Positions 27,721-37,203 of a stretch of DNA of 64,000 nucleotides are shown here, in pieces. The stretch covers positions 51,685 through 115,684 of the forward strand of contig JAUCDD010000038.1 of the NCBI GenBank assembly GCA_034675505.1, in the 5' to 3' direction. Numbering within the stretch: the first letter of the stretch is position 1; each line of letters begins with the position of its first letter. Position numbers and translations under genes: made by a program. The notes under the pieces were generated by a model that worked only from the letters and a program-made list of their open reading frames with translations, did no database searches and was not told the DNA's origin. This stretch comes from Melaminivora sp034675505 (GTDB taxonomy: Bacteria > Pseudomonadota > Gammaproteobacteria > Burkholderiales > Burkholderiaceae_C).

Positions 27721-30700
27721 ATGGACATGAACCGCCGGCACTTCTTCCGCGTGAGCGGGGCAGGCCTGGTGGGCTCCAGCCTGGTCGCCATGGGCTTTTC
27801 GCCCGCGACCGCGCTGGCCGAGGTGCGCCAGTACAAGCTGGCCGCTGCCACGGTCACCCGCCAGACCTGCACCTATTGCTCCGTCGGCTGCGGCCTGCTG
27901 ATGTATTCGCTGGGCGACGGCGGCATGAACGCCAGGAGCTCGGTCATCCACATCGAAGGCGACCCGGACCACCCGGTCAACCGCGGCACGCTGTGCCCCA
28001 AGGGCGCGGGCCTGCTGGACTTCATCAACAGCCCCAACCGCCTGCTGTACCCCGAGTACCGCGCGCCGGGCAGCAACGAGTGGAAGCGCCTGTCCTGGGA
28101 CGATGCGATGGGCCGCATCGCCAAGTTGATGAAGGACGACCGCGACGCCAACTTCCAGGCCCGGACGGAGGACGGCCTCACCGTCAACCGCTGGCTGACC
28201 ACCGGCATGCTGGCGGCTTCGGCCTCCAGCAACGAAGCCGGCTACATCACCTACAAGGTCGCCCGCTCCTGGGGCATCCTCGCATTCGACAACCAGGCAC
28301 GTGTCTGACACGGCCCGACGGTGGCAGGTCTTGCCCCGACGTTTGGCCGTGGAGCGATGACGAACCATTGGGTCGACATCAAGAATGCGGACGTAATTCT
28401 CATCATGGGCGGCAATGCCGCCGAAGCACACCCCTGCGGCTTCAAGTGGGTGACCGAGGCGAAGGCGCACAACAAGGCGCACTTCATGGTGGTCGATCCG
28501 CGCTTCAACCGCTCGGCCTCGGTGGCCGACTTCTACGCGCCCATCCGCTCGGGCTCGGACATCGCGTTCCTGGGCGGGATCATCAATTACCTGCTCACCC
28601 ACGACAAGATCCAGCACGAGTACGTGCACAACTACACGGACTTCAGCTTCATCGTGCGCGATGACTTTGAATTCGTGGACGGCATCTTCTCGGGCTACGA
28701 CGAGAAAAAGCGCACCTACGACAAGAAGAGCTGGGACTACGAGCTGGGCGAGGACGGCTATGTGCTGACCGACCCGACGCTGCAGCACCCGCGCTGCGTG
28801 TTCCAGCTGATGAAGCAGCACTATGCGTCCTACACGCCCGAGAAGGTGGAGAGCGTCTGCGGCACGCCCAAGGAGAAGTTCCTGCACGTGTGCGAGCAGT
28901 TCGCCTCGACGGCAGTGCCGGGCCGCGCCGCGACCATCATGTACGCGCTGGGCTGGACGCAGCACTCCACCGGCTCGCAGACCCTGCGCTGCGCGGCCAT
29001 GGTGCAGCTCTTGTGCGGCAACATCGGCGTGGCCGGCGGCGGCATGAACGCGCTGCGCGGACACTCCAACATCCAGGGCCTGACCGACCTGGGGCTGCTG
29101 TCGTCCAGCATGCCGGGCTACCTGACGCTGCCCAACGAGAAGGAGCAGGACTACGGCGCCTTCATTGCCGCGCGCACCCCCAAGGCGCTGCGCCCCGGGC
29201 AGATGAACTACTGGCAGAACTACCCCAAGTTCCACGTCAGCGTGATGAAGTCGCTCTTCGGCGCGGCGGCGACGGCCGAGAACAACTGGGCCTTCGACTA
29301 CCTGCCCAAGCTGGACAAGCAGTACGACATGCTGCAGGTGTTCCAGCTCATGAACGAGGGCAAGGTCAACGGCTACATCGCGCAGGGCTTCAACCCGATC
29401 GCCTCGCTGTCCAACAGCACCCGCGTGCGCGACGGGCTGGCCAGGCTCAAGTTCCTGGTCATCATGGACCCGCTGGCCACCGAGACGTCCGAGTTCTGGA
29501 AGAACCACGGCGAGTTCAACGACATCGACACCGCCAGCGTGCAGACGGAGGTCTTTCGCCTGCCCACGACCTGCTTTGCCGAGGAAGAGGGCACGGTGGT
29601 CAGCTCCTCGCGCGTGCTGCAGTGGCACTGGAAGGCCGCCGAGCCGCCCGGCGAAGCGCGCACCGACGTGGCCATCATGGCCGGGCTGCACCTGCGCCTG
29701 AAGGCGCTGTACGAGAAGGACAAGGGCGCCTTTCCCGACCCCATCGTCAACCTGGACTGGAAGTACGCCCAGCCGGCGCACCCCTCCTCCGAGGAGATCG
29801 CCAAGGAGTACAACGGCCGCGCGCTGGTCGACCTGGTGGACCCGAAGGACCCGGCCAAGGTCATCCGCGCTGCCGGCCAGCAGGTCGCCAGCTTTGCCGA
29901 GCTGCGCGACGACGGCACCACCGCCAGCGGCTGCTGGATCTATGCCGGTTGCTGGACGCAGGCGGGCAACCAGATGGCGCGGCGCGACAACTCCGACCCC
30001 ACGGGCATAGGCAACACCCTGAACTGGGCCTGGGCCTGGCCGGCGAACCGCCGCGTGCTCTACAACCGCGCCTCGGCCGACGTGCAGGGCAAGCCCTTCA
30101 ATCCCCGGCGCAGGCTGGTCGAGTGGAACGGCCGCGCCTGGGTGGGCGCGGACGTGCCGGACACGGGCCTGGCCATTGCGCCGGAGACCGGCAACGGCCC
30201 GTTCCTCATGAACCCGGAGGGCGTGGCGCGCTTCTTTGCGCGCAAGGGCCTGGCCGAAGGGCCGTTCCCGACGCACTACGAGCCCTTCGACACGCCGCTG
30301 GGCCTGAACCCGATGTACCCGAACAACGCCAAGGCCACGTCCTCGCCGGCCGCGCGCGTGTTCGACCACATCTGGGAGACCTTCGGCCGCGCGCAGGACT
30401 TCCCCCACGTGGGCACCACCTACCGCCTGACCGAGCACTTCCACTACTGGACCAAGCACGCGCTGGTCAACGCCATCACGCAGCCCGAGCAGTTCGTGGA
30501 GATCGGCGAGGTCATGGCCAAGGAGCTGGGCATCGCGGCCGGGGACCGCGTCAAGGTGAGCTCCAAGCGCGGCCACATCAAGGCCGTGGCGGTGGTGACC
30601 AAGCGCATCAAGCCCATGAAGATCGAGGGCCGGGTCGTGCACCACGTGGGCATCCCCATCCACTGGGGCTTCAAGGGGCTGACCAAGCCGGGCTACCTGG

Positions 30701-30786
30701 CCAACATCCTGACCCCGTTCGTGGGCGACGGCAACACCAACACGCCCGAGTTCAAGACCTTCCTGGTCAAGGTCGAGAAAGCTTGA
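27721..30786 (+). CDS. fdoG: Formate dehydrogenase alpha subunit, selenocysteine-containing, Tat-exported
   Basis: Catalytic subunit of membrane-bound formate dehydrogenase (FdnG/FdoG type): oxidises formate to CO2 at a molybdenum bis-MGD centre. The 1021-residue product has a twin-arginine leader (NRRHFFRVSG), the 4Fe-4S cysteines at 50, 53, 57 and 92 (CTYCSVGC, LCPKG), and an in-frame TGA at codon 196 (28306-28308) in NQARV-U-HGPTVAGLAPTF, the position of selenocysteine in the E. coli enzymes. The downstream part keeps FGRGAMTNHWVDIKNAD and the molybdopterin-binding C-terminal domain. It heads an operon with fdoH, fdoI, fdhE and selAB. fdoG rather than fdnG is a naming choice; the sequence does not separate them. 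Confidence 0.95.
28306..28351 (+). promoter_or_regulatory. SECIS-like selenocysteine insertion element after UGA
   Basis: Beginning at the UGA codon, a hairpin can form with a perfect 7-bp base (CACGGCC at 28309-28315 with GGCCGTG at 28345-28351) and an apical stem GGCA/TGCC enclosing a GGTCT loop (28323-28335). The apical GGCAGGTCTTGCC closely resembles the AGGUCU loop of the E. coli fdhF SECIS that SelB binds. Sequence-based; not folded by program. Confidence 0.85.
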
Positions 30787-30798
30787 AGGAGCTGCGAG

Positions 30799-31728
30799 AT
30801 GGCATTGCAATCCCTTGATATCCAGCGCATCTCCGCCACCACCTCGCCCGCGCCGCAGGCGCGCAGACCGCAGTCGGGCGACGTGGCCAAGCTGATCGAC
30901 GTCTCCAAGTGCATAGGCTGCAAGGCCTGCCAGACGGCGTGCATGGAGTGGAACGACCTGCGCCAGGAGCCGGGCAGCACGCACGGCACCTACGACAACC
31001 CCACGGACCTGACGCCCAGCGCGTGGACGGTGATGCGCTTCACCGAGTACGAGAACGAGGCGTCGGGCAACCTGGAGTGGCTGATCAGGAAGGACGGCTG
31101 CATGCACTGCGAGGATCCGGGCTGCCTGAAGGCCTGCCCGGCCCCCGGTGCCATCGTGCAGTACACCAACGGCATCGTGGACTTCCACGAGGAGCACTGC
31201 ATCGGCTGCGGCTACTGCATCACCGGCTGCCCGTTCAACGTGCCGCGCATCTCCAAGCAGGACAACAAGGCGTACAAGTGCACCCTGTGCTCCGACCGCG
31301 TGGCGGTGGGCCAGGAGCCGGCGTGCGTCAAGACCTGCCCCACGGGCGCCATCGTGTTCGGCACCAAGCAGGCCATGAAGGACCACGCGGCCGGGCGCAT
31401 CGTGGACCTGAAGGAGCGCGGCTTTGCGCAGGCCGGGCTGTACGACCCCATCGGCGTGGGCGGCACGCACGTCATGTACGTGCTGCACCATGCCGACAAG
31501 CCCTCGCTGTACCAGGGCCTGCCGGACGCGCCGCGCATCAGCCCCATGGTCAGCCTGTGGAAGGGCGCATCCAAGCCGCTGGCCATGATCGCCCTGGGAG
31601 CCGCCGCCCTGGGCAGCCTGTTTCACTTCATCACCAAGGGCCCCAACGAAGTCTCCAAGGAACTGGAAGACGAGATGGAGCGCAAGGACCGTGAGGCGGA
31701 AGCTGCCGCCGGGGAGAGACTGCCATGA
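30799..31728 (+). CDS. fdoH: Formate dehydrogenase beta subunit (iron-sulfur)
   Basis: Electron-transfer subunit carrying four 4Fe-4S clusters between the alpha subunit and the membrane cytochrome b. The 309-residue product shows four cysteine sets: CIGCKACQTAC, CMHCEDPGCLKACP, CIGCGYCITGCP and CTLCSDRVAVGQEPACVKTCP split as CTLC and CVKTCP. A single hydrophobic segment near the C-terminus (PLAMIALGAAALGSLFHF) anchors it. Follows fdoG by 12 bases with a GAAGGAG ribosome site, and its stop overlaps the fdoI start. Confidence 0.96.
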   Translation: MALQSLDIQRISATTSPAPQARRPQSGDVAKLIDVSKCIGCKACQTACMEWNDLRQEPGSTHGTYDNPTDLTPSAWTVMRFTEYENEASGNLEWLIRKDGCMHCEDPGCLKACPAPGAIVQYTNGIVDFHEEHCIGCGYCITGCPFNVPRISKQDNKAYKCTLCSDRVAVGQEPACVKTCPTGAIVFGTKQAMKDHAAGRIVDLKERGFAQAGLYDPIGVGGTHVMYVLHHADKPSLYQGLPDAPRISPMVSLWKGASKPLAMIALGAAALGSLFHFITKGPNEVSKELEDEMERKDREAEAAAGERLP

Positions 31729-32351
31729 GACGCAACCCACGCGATTTGCCGCGCTACACCGCAGGCGAGCGGCTGAACCACTGGATCGTGGGCATCTGCT
31801 TCATCCTGCTGGCGCTGTCGGGCCTGGCGTTCTTCCACCCGGCCTTCTATCCGCTGGTGCAGCTGCTCGGCGGCGGGCCGTGGGCACGCATCCTGCACCC
31901 CTACGTCGGGGTGGTCATGTTCGTGTTCTTCCTGGGCATGGTGGTGCGCTTTGCCGCGCTCAACCTGATCGAGCGGCGCGACGTGGAGTGGCTGAAGAGC
32001 GTGGGCAAGATGGTGGACGGCGACGACCACGACATGCCCGAGCAGGGCAAGTACAACGGCGGCCAGAAGCTCGTTTTCTGGGGCTTCCTGCTGTGCCTGC
32101 TGCTGCTCATCGTGAGCGGCGTGATGATATGGCGCGCCTGGCTGACGCTGCCGGTGGACCTGGTGCGCCTGGCGTCCGTGGTGCATGCGGCCTCGGCCGT
32201 GGTCATGCTGCTGATCTTCATCCTGCACGTCTATGCCGCGATCTGGACGCGCGGCACCATCCGCGCCATGCTCTACGGCACCGTGACGCGCGCCTGGGCC
32301 AAGCAGCACCACCGGGGCTGGTATCGCAAGATGACCGGAGACAATTCTTGA
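31725..32351 (+). CDS. fdoI: Formate dehydrogenase gamma subunit (cytochrome b556)
   Basis: Membrane cytochrome b subunit passing electrons to quinone. The 208-residue product has four hydrophobic segments (starting with WIVGICFILLALSGLAFF) and haem-ligand histidines in the expected places: ERLNHWIVG, ARILHPYVG, VVHAASAV and ILHVYAAIW. The family ending (HHRGWYRKMTG) is present. It overlaps fdoH (ATGA). Confidence 0.95.
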   Translation: MRRNPRDLPRYTAGERLNHWIVGICFILLALSGLAFFHPAFYPLVQLLGGGPWARILHPYVGVVMFVFFLGMVVRFAALNLIERRDVEWLKSVGKMVDGDDHDMPEQGKYNGGQKLVFWGFLLCLLLLIVSGVMIWRAWLTLPVDLVRLASVVHAASAVVMLLIFILHVYAAIWTRGTIRAMLYGTVTRAWAKQHHRGWYRKMTGDNS

Positions 32352-32353
32352 CC

Positions 32354-32392
32354 ACCCCCGAGGCGCCTGCGGCGCCTCCCCCTCGGGGGCGA
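32354..32392 (+). repeat. GC-rich inverted repeat after fdoI
   Basis: CCCCCGAGGCGCC and GGCGCCTCCCCCTCGGGGG lie just past the fdoI stop. Two overlapping hairpins are possible, one with a CCCCCGA/TCGGGGG base. Such elements are frequent between genes in this family; it may be a terminator or mRNA stabiliser but lacks a T-run. Confidence 0.45.
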
Positions 32393-32556
32393 CGCCACTG
32401 GACAGGCGAAGCCTGATCCACGGCGTCCGCTGGCATTGGGTGGCGCCTGAACGAAGCGCACCTGCGCCGTATCGGCCAGATTCGCTGCTACCCTTAACTC
32501 CCGCCGCCGCAGGCCCGTGCCGACCGGCGGCGGCCTCATTTCTGGAGTGAGCTTCC

Positions 32557-33537
32557 ATGCAACGTATCTTGCAGCCAGGCGATATCGAAGCCCTGGACCG
32601 CACCAGTCCGCAGCGCGTGCGCCTGCCCAGGCCGCGCGAGCTGTTTGCCGACCGCGCCGCGCGGCTGGCGCAGAAGGCGCAGGGCAACCCGATCGGCGAC
32701 TACCTGCTGTTCCTGTCGCACCTGGCGCGCGCGCAGCAGCAGGCGGCAGCCACGGTGCAGACCGCTGCGCCCGATGCCGCAGCCATCGCGCAGGCGCAGG
32801 AGCACTCCATGCCGCTGCTGCCTGCGGCCAGCCACGTCGATCCGGCCTGGCACGGTGTGCTGGACCAGTTGCTGGACGCGGTGCAGGACGCGCCGCAACT
32901 GCCCGAGCAGCTCGTGCCCACCATCGCCCGCCTGCGCGCCCTGCCACGGGACGGGCGCGACACGCTGGCGCGCCGCGTGCTGGTCGGCCTGCTGTCTGAC
33001 AGCGACGAACTGGCCGCCGCGCCCCTGGTCATGGCGGCGCTGCAGGTGGTGTTTGCCGACCGCGCCAGCCGCCTGCGCGAATCCGATATTCCCTACACCG
33101 ACCCGGCCACCATCTGCCCGGCCTGCGGCACGGCGCCCGTGGCCAGCGTGCTGCGCATCGGCGGGCAATCCGCCGGCCTGCGCTACCTGCACTGCGGCAC
33201 CTGCGCCACCGAGTGGCACATGGTGCGCGTCAAGTGCAGCCACTGCGAGTCCACGCGCGGCATTCGGTACCAGGGCCTGGAGCAGCTGCAGCCCGGCAGC
33301 CCCCAAGCCGACCAGGCCGTGCTGGCCGAGACCTGTGATGTCTGCCACACCTACCGCAAGCTGGTGAACCAGGAAAAAGACCCCCTGGCCGAGCCCCTGG
33401 CCGACGACTTGGCCACGTTGCTGCTGGACCTGCTGATGGGCGAGACCGACTTCGCTCGCGCCAGCATGAACCCGCTGCTGCCCATGTCGGACGCCGACGC
33501 CGACCCCGCCCCCGCCGCGCCCGGGCCGGACGCATGA
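32557..33537 (+). CDS. fdhE: FdhE, formate dehydrogenase accessory protein
   Basis: Cytoplasmic accessory protein required for assembly of Tat-exported respiratory formate dehydrogenase, binding the catalytic subunit. The 326-residue product has the C-terminal rubredoxin-like metal site cysteines: CPACGTAPVAS, CATEWHMVRVKCSHCES split as CATEW and CSHCES, and CDVCHTYRK. Length is typical. It is followed by selA with an ATGA overlap, placing maturation and selenocysteine genes in one transcript. Confidence 0.94.
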   Translation: MQRILQPGDIEALDRTSPQRVRLPRPRELFADRAARLAQKAQGNPIGDYLLFLSHLARAQQQAAATVQTAAPDAAAIAQAQEHSMPLLPAASHVDPAWHGVLDQLLDAVQDAPQLPEQLVPTIARLRALPRDGRDTLARRVLVGLLSDSDELAAAPLVMAALQVVFADRASRLRESDIPYTDPATICPACGTAPVASVLRIGGQSAGLRYLHCGTCATEWHMVRVKCSHCESTRGIRYQGLEQLQPGSPQADQAVLAETCDVCHTYRKLVNQEKDPLAEPLADDLATLLLDLLMGETDFARASMNPLLPMSDADADPAPAAPGPDA

Positions 33538-34968
33538 GCGCCACCAGCGCTCTGCCCGCCGCGCGCCTGCCCGGGGTGGACCGGGTGCTGTCCACGCCGC
33601 TGGCGCGCCAGTTAAGCGCCGAGCACGGCGCCAGCGGCACCACTGCCGCCGTGCGCGCGGCCATCGACGCGCTGCGCCCGGCCGCCCTGGCCGGCGAGCT
33701 GTCGGCCGAGGCCCTCGCGCCCGAGGCCATCGCCCGGCAGGCCCGGCAGAGCCTGGTCGCGCGCCATGCGCCGCGCCTCAAGGCCGTGTTCAACCTCACC
33801 GGCACCGTGCTGCACACCAACCTGGGCCGCGCGCTGCTGCCCGATGCGGCCGTACAAGCCGTGGTGCAGGCTTTGACGGCGCCGGCCAACCTGGAATACG
33901 ACCTGGCCACCGGCGGCCGCGGCGACCGCGACGACCTGGTCGAGGATCTGCTGTGCGAGCTGACCGGCGCCGAGGCCGCAACGGTGGTCAACAACAACGC
34001 CGCCGCCGTGCTGCTGGCGCTGAACACCCTGGCGCTGGGCCGCGAGGCCATCGTCTCGCGCGGCGAACTGGTGGAGATCGGCGGCGCCTTTCGCATTCCC
34101 GACGTCATGACGCGCGCCGGCAGCGTCCTGGTCGAGGTCGGCACCACCAACCGCACGCACGCGCACGACTACGAGAGCGCTTGTCGCCCGCAAACCGCCC
34201 TCTTGATGAAGGTGCACTGCAGCAACTACGCCATCACCGGCTTCACCAAGAGCGTGGCCGAGGCCGAGGTCGCCGCCATAGCCCACGCGCGCGGCCTGCC
34301 GCTGGTGGTAGATCTGGGCAGCGGCACGCTGGTGGACCTGGCGCAATGGGGCCTGCCGCACGAGCCCACGGTGCGCGACGTCATCGCCGCCGGCGCCGAT
34401 CTGGTCACCTTCAGCGGCGACAAGCTGCTGGGCGGGCCGCAGGCGGGGCTGATCGTGGGCCGCAAGGACTTGATCGCCGCCATCAAGAAAAACCCCACTC
34501 AAGCGCGCCCTGCGCGTGGGCAAGCTGACGCTGGCGGCGCTGGAGCCGGTGCTGCGCCTGTACCTGACGCCCGAGCGCCTGCCCGAGCGTCTGACCACGC
34601 TGCGCCTGTTCACCCGCCCGCAGGCCGACATGCAGGCACAGGCCGCGCAGCTGCAGGCCGCGCTGCAGGCGGCGGTGGGCCCCGGCTACGCGGTGCGCAG
34701 CGCGCCATGCTTCAGTCAGATCGGCAGCGGCGCGCTGCCCGTGAACACGCTGCCAAGCTGGGGACTGGCCTTTCAGCCGGTACAACCCAAGGGGGGCGGG
34801 GGCATGCTCGGCCGGCTGGAAGCGGCGCTGCGCGCCCTGCCCCGCCCGGTCATCGGCCGCATCGAGGCCGGCGCGCTGTGGCTGGACCTGCGCTGCCTGG
34901 AGGCGCACGAGCTGCCAACCTTCCAGGCACAGCTGCCGCTGCTGGGCGAGGCGCTGGCGCAGATTTGA
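33534..34968 (+). CDS. selA: SelA, L-seryl-tRNA(Sec) selenium transferase (one-base frameshift)
   Basis: PLP enzyme converting Ser-tRNA-Sec to Sec-tRNA-Sec with selenophosphate. The N-terminal part (MSATSALPAARLPGVDRVL onward) includes TVLHTNLGRALLP and the PLP lysine in FSGDKLLGGPQAG. After KKNP the frame shifts; the C-terminal part begins LKRALRVGKLTLAALEP. Deleting the A at 34497 restores 477 residues, the normal length. The neighbouring selB, selC and fdoG make loss of this gene implausible, so a sequence error is favoured. Confidence 0.93.
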
Positions 34969-34971
34969 GGC

Positions 34972-35037
34972 GATTTCAAGCCAAATCGGCCATTAGTCGG
35001 CGTGGATCAAGCGCAGCCAGCTATCAAAACAGAAGCA
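34972..35037. repeat. Dispersed intergenic hairpin repeat, copy 5
   Basis: Divergent copy with GTCGGCGTGGATCAAGCG and CCAGCTATCAAAACAGAAGC in the 76-bp gap between selA and selB, so a repeat sits inside the selenocysteine operon. Confidence 0.55.
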
Positions 35038-35044
35038 CAAGAAG

Positions 35045-37000
35045 ATGATCATCGGCACCGCCGGCCATATCGATCACGGCAAGACCACGCTGGTGCGCGC
35101 TCTGACCGGCGTGGAAACCGACCGCCTGCCCGAGGAAAAGCGCCGCGGCATTTCCATCGAGCTGGGCTACGCCTATTTGCAGGACGGCGACACTTCGCTG
35201 GGCTTCGTCGATGTACCCGGCCACGAGCGTCTGCTGCACACCATGGTGGCCGGCGCCACCGGCATTGCCCACGCGCTCTTGATCGTCGCCGCCGACGACG
35301 GCGTGATGCCGCAGACGCGCGAGCATCTGGCGGTGCTGGCGCTGCTGGGCGTGGCACGCGCCAGCGTCGCCATCACCAAGGTCGACCGCCTGGACGCCGC
35401 CACTCAGGGCGAACGGCTGGTGCAGGTGCGCCGCGACGTGCAGGCGCTGCTGGCGCCCACGCCCATGGCCGACGCGCCCATCTTCGAAGTCTCCGCTGCC
35501 ACGGGCGCAGGCATTCCCGCGTTACGCGAGCACCTGCTGGCCGCCGCGCGGGCGCTGGACGCGAGGCCTGAAGCGGATCAATCCGCCCCCGACGCTGCCC
35601 AGGCCTTCCACATGCCCATCGACCGCGCCTTTTCGCTCGCTGGCGCCGGCACGGTGGTCACGGGCACCGTCGCCAGCGGCCAGGTGCGCGTCGGCGACGA
35701 GCTGGCGCTTGGCCCCGCCCCGGATGGCGCGTCCCGCCGGGTTCGCGTTCGCGGCATTCACGCGCAAAGCCAGCCGGCGCAAATGGCCCACGCCGGCCAG
35801 CGCTGCGCGCTGGCGCTGGCCGGCGTCGCGCGCGACGAGGTGCATCGCGGCCACCAGGCCTGCGCGCCCGCCATCGCCCTGGCCAGCAACCGCATCGACG
35901 TGGAAGTCCGCCTGTGGCCGGATGAGGCGCGCGAGCTGCGCTCGGGCACTCCCGTACACGTCCACCTGGGCACGAGCGACGTCGTGGCCTCGCTGGTGCT
36001 GCTCGACCGCGCGGCGCTGGCCCCCGGGCAGACCGCGCTGGCGCAGCTGGTGCTGCGCGGCAACGTGGCCGTCTGGCACGGCAGCCGCGGCGTGCTGCGC
36101 GACGCCTCGGCCACGCGCACCCTGGCGGGCGTGCGTGTGCTCGATCCATTCGCGCCGCAGCGCTGGCGCAAGACGGCCGAGCGCCTGGCGCAGCTTGCCG
36201 CGCTGGCGCTGCCCGACCGGGCCCAGCGCATCGCCGCCCTGCTTGCGCATTCGCCGCTGGGCCTGCCGCTGGCGCAGGTCGCCCGCGCCGAAGGCCTGAC
36301 CAGCGCAGCCGAGCTGCCGCTGCCGGCGGACGCCGTGCTCATCGACGGCGGCGCTCTGGCCATGGCGCCGGCCGCGTTGCAGGCCCTGCAGGCGCTGGCG
36401 CTGGCGCAGCTGCAGGCCTTCCACACCCGCAGCCCGGACGAGATCGGCCCGGACGCCCGGCGGTTGAAGCGCCTGGCCGCGCCGCGCGCCAGCGATGCCC
36501 TGTGGCAGCACGCCATCGACCAACTGGCCGCCAGCGGCGCCATGGCCCGCACGGCCCAGTGGTTGCACCTACCCGACCACGCCGCACGCCTCTCCGCCGC
36601 CGAGGAAGCGCTGGCCCAACGCCTGCGCCCGCACCTGCTGGAGGGCGCTTTCGACCCGCCCTGGGTGCGCACCCTGGCCGCCGACCTGCGCGAGCCCGAA
36701 ACCCTGGTGCGCCAGACGCTGGCCAGCCTGGCGCGGCGCGGCGAGGCTTTCCAGGTGGTCAAGGATTTGTACTACCCAACGGCTACACTCGAACGCCTCG
36801 CCGCCATCGCGCGCACCTGCGAGACGTCGCCCGGAGGCCTGCAGGCCGCAGCCTTTCGCGACGCCTCAGGCCTGGGCCGCAAACGCGCCATCCAGGTGCT
36901 GGAGTTCTTCGACCGGGTCGGCTTTACGCGCCGCGTCAGAGACGCCCACCTGCTGCGCCCCGGCGCGGCGCTGTTCGCGCAGCACGGCGGCAGCGACTGA
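35045..37000 (+). CDS. selB: SelB, selenocysteine-specific elongation factor
   Basis: EF-Tu-like GTPase that binds Sec-tRNA-Sec and the SECIS hairpin to decode UGA as selenocysteine. The 651-residue product shows the P-loop GTAGHIDHGKTTLVRAL, the DVPGHERLLHTM switch motif and the ITKVDRLD guanine-specificity motif, then beta-barrel domains and the C-terminal winged-helix repeats (about 380-650, e.g. RKRAIQVLEFFDRVGFTRR) that bind mRNA. selC begins eight bases after the stop. Confidence 0.96.
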   Translation: MIIGTAGHIDHGKTTLVRALTGVETDRLPEEKRRGISIELGYAYLQDGDTSLGFVDVPGHERLLHTMVAGATGIAHALLIVAADDGVMPQTREHLAVLALLGVARASVAITKVDRLDAATQGERLVQVRRDVQALLAPTPMADAPIFEVSAATGAGIPALREHLLAAARALDARPEADQSAPDAAQAFHMPIDRAFSLAGAGTVVTGTVASGQVRVGDELALGPAPDGASRRVRVRGIHAQSQPAQMAHAGQRCALALAGVARDEVHRGHQACAPAIALASNRIDVEVRLWPDEARELRSGTPVHVHLGTSDVVASLVLLDRAALAPGQTALAQLVLRGNVAVWHGSRGVLRDASATRTLAGVRVLDPFAPQRWRKTAERLAQLAALALPDRAQRIAALLAHSPLGLPLAQVARAEGLTSAAELPLPADAVLIDGGALAMAPAALQALQALALAQLQAFHTRSPDEIGPDARRLKRLAAPRASDALWQHAIDQLAASGAMARTAQWLHLPDHAARLSAAEEALAQRLRPHLLEGAFDPPWVRTLAADLREPETLVRQTLASLARRGEAFQVVKDLYYPTATLERLAAIARTCETSPGGLQAAAFRDASGLGRKRAIQVLEFFDRVGFTRRVRDAHLLRPGAALFAQHGGSD

Positions 37001-37007
37001 ATTTTTT

Positions 37008-37102
37008 GGAAGGGAAGCGTCCCTGGTGGGGCGCCCGGGCTTCAAACCCGGTGGATTGCGCCACGCGCGGTCGGAAGGTTCGACTCCTTCTCCTTTCCGC
37101 CA
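37008..37102 (+). tRNA. selC: tRNA-Sec (UCA anticodon), including CCA
   Basis: An 8-bp acceptor stem (GGAAGGGA at 37008-37015 with TCCTTTCC at 37091-37098, one G-T wobble), discriminator G and encoded CCA. The anticodon arm CCGGG-CTTCAAA-CCCGG gives anticodon TCA. The T arm GAAGG-TTCGACT-CCTTC is canonical, and there is a long extra arm. The 92-nt body without CCA and the long acceptor are hallmarks of tRNA-Sec. Confidence 0.97.
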
Positions 37103-37203
37103 ACGGGTTTGCACAGGGTCTGCGCCTCGCCTGACTTCATCGCAGCGATCCCTGGCGGCCCGCAGCGCATTCGGGTGATCCGTGTCCGTGTGCGTCTGCT
37201 ACG

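Noticed and set aside
28306..28308. TGA in fdoG as a nonsense mutation or frameshift
   Set aside because: The position matches Sec in E. coli FdnG/FdoG, sequence conservation continues across it in the same frame, a SECIS-like hairpin follows and selA, selB and selC are adjacent.
27694..31740. 1348-codon minus-strand open frame opposite the formate dehydrogenase operon
   Set aside because: Antisense shadow of fdoG, fdoH and fdoI; composition is biased and no domain is visible.
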